A DNA stretch of 5,150 bases from Clostridia bacterium (GTDB lineage: Bacteria > Bacillota_A > Clostridia > Oscillospirales > CAG-272). Under the pieces are notes generated by a model. The model saw nothing but the letters and a program-made list of their open reading frames with translations, made no database searches and was not told the DNA's origin. The translations under genes and the position numbers were made by a program. The stretch spans positions 1 through 5,150 of the forward strand of contig JAFZCF010000136.1 in the NCBI GenBank assembly GCA_017552165.1, in the 5' to 3' direction. Below are positions 4,233 to 5,150 of this stretch, piece by piece (positions within the stretch are counted from its first letter, which is position 1; each line of letters begins with the position of its first letter).

Positions 4233-5150
4233 TTATTCGTTTATATCGGCCGAGGATTTTTTGATCTCCTCAATGAGGTCGCGGATGTATGCGGCGCGCT
4301 CGAATTCAAGCCGCTTTGCCGCTGCCTTCATCTGGGCGGTGAGTTCCTCGACGGTATAGTTTTCGGCCGGGACCGTCTCCGCCGCGCGTCTGCCCCTGTC
4401 GCCGCGGCGGTCCTTCTTGCCGCCTTTGCGCGGCAGACCGGTGTCGATGAGGTCGCGCACGTCCTTGACGATCGTTTTAGGAACTATCCCGTGTTCTTTG
4501 TTGAAAGCGAGCTGTTTTTCGCGGCGGCGGTTGGTCTCCGTCAGGGCGTTTTTCATGGAGTTCGTCATTTCGTCGGCGTAGAGGATCACCTTGCCTCCGG
4601 CGTTTCGTGAGGCGCGCCCTATCGTCTGTATGAGCGACGTCTCGGAACGGAAGAGCCCCTCTTTGTCTGCGTCGAGGATCGCGACGAGCGAGACCTCGGG
4701 GATGTCGAGCCCCTCGCGCAGGAGATTTATCCCCACGAGCACGTCGAAAAGCCCGAGCCGCAGATCCCTGATTATCTGCATACGCTCGATGGTCTCGACG
4801 TTGTGGTGCAGATATCTGACCTTGATGAGATTTGACTCGAGATACTCGGTAAGATCCTCCGCCATCTTCGTCGTGAGCGTCGTGACGAGGGTGCGCTCGC
4901 CGCGCTGCGCGCGGATGCGGATCTCCCCCATGACGTCGTCGACCTGCCCTTTGATGGGTCTTATCTCCACTTCGGGGTCGACAAGCCCGGTCGGACGGAT
5001 GATCTGCTCCACCAGCTGCGAAGCTCTGTTTCTCTCGTATTCGGCCGGAGTGGCCGAAACGTATATGACCTGATTGAGTTTTGAATTGAATTCGTCGAAG
5101 AAAAGCGGCCTGTTGTCAAAGGCGGACGGGAGCCGGAAGCCGTATTCCAC
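4233..5150 (-). CDS. uvrB: Excinuclease ABC subunit UvrB, C-terminal part (5' end outside the window)
   Basis: UvrB is the DNA-damage-verifying helicase-like subunit of nucleotide excision repair: UvrA loads it and it recruits UvrC. The window holds the last 305 codons to the TAA at 4233, roughly the C-terminal half to 45 percent of a typical UvrB. The frame is open at the edge, and the GTG at 5150 is an internal valine codon, not a start. Visible parts, numbered within the fragment: [15 protein letters not shown] (8-21), [10 protein letters not shown] (30-39), IKGQVDDV (66-73), [18 protein letters not shown] (87-104), motif [17 protein letters not shown] (138-153), motif [11 protein letters not shown] (175-183), a basic linker (about 240-257) and a UVR domain (about 266-297), which binds UvrC. 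All of these match a functional protein. No hairpin terminator lies between the stop and the tRNA-Ser promoter, so some readthrough into the tRNA is possible. Confidence 0.97.
   Translation of the reverse strand: MEYGFRLPSAFDNRPLFFDEFNSKLNQVIYVSATPAEYERNRASQLVEQIIRPTGLVDPEVEIRPIKGQVDDVMGEIRIRAQRGERTLVTTLTTKMAEDLTEYLESNLIKVRYLHHNVETIERMQIIRDLRLGLFDVLVGINLLREGLDIPEVSLVAILDADKEGLFRSETSLIQTIGRASRNAGGKVILYADEMTNSMKNALTETNRRREKQLAFNKEHGIVPKTIVKDVRDLIDTGLPRKGGKKDRRGDRGRRAAETVPAENYTVEELTAQMKAAAKRLEFERAAYIRDLIEEIKKSSADINE

Noticed and set aside
4071..4610. A 179-residue plus-strand open frame
   Set aside because: It begins inside the tRNA gene and then runs antisense to uvrB.
1..5150. CRISPR array, insertion sequence, toxin-antitoxin or phage module
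   Set aside because: No spaced repeats, transposase motifs, terminal inverted repeats or phage genes were seen on either strand; all genes have ordinary chromosomal explanations.

Overview
The window looks like chromosomal DNA from a GC-rich member of the Bacillota, probably an uncultured Clostridia lineage. The reasons are the YqeG-type HAD phosphatase, strong G-rich Shine-Dalgarno sites, TTG start codons, near-consensus sigma-A promoters with 17-bp spacers, a bacterial Ig-like (group 3) domain and a tRNA with an encoded CCA end. The lineage is an inference; no taxonomic marker was compared.

Layout by position. On the minus strand from the right edge: the C-terminal half of uvrB (5150-4233, cut by the window edge), then tRNA-Ser(GGA) with its own promoter and a terminator. 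Next come a small cysteine-rich protein of unknown function (87 aa) and an FMN nitroreductase-like protein, 33 bp apart and probably co-transcribed from one consensus promoter. A hairpin that can act on both strands (2929-2956) separates them from a plus-strand permease of the SLC13/ArsB ion-transporter type (1803-2912). The permease is divergent from a minus-strand pair: a YqeG-like HAD phosphatase (TTG start), overlapped by 17 bp by a secreted protein built of Ig-like domains. That protein runs off the left edge without a stop.

The genes do not form one obvious pathway: DNA repair, translation, a redox flavoprotein, a carboxylate/anion permease, a phosphatase and a surface protein. No mobile element, CRISPR array, phage or defence module is visible. 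The most informative parts are non-coding. The divergent yqeG/permease intergenic region holds two back-to-back promoters, an 8-bp inverted repeat around the yqeG promoter, a second inverted repeat around the permease -35, and a tandem 10-bp repeat that would fold into a hairpin at the very 5' end of the permease mRNA. The least explained proteins are the 87-aa cysteine-rich protein and the Ig-like secreted protein coupled to yqeG. No stretch longer than about 300 bases lacks a gene. The longest gap between coding regions (3933-4232) holds a promoter, a terminator, the tRNA gene and the tRNA promoter.
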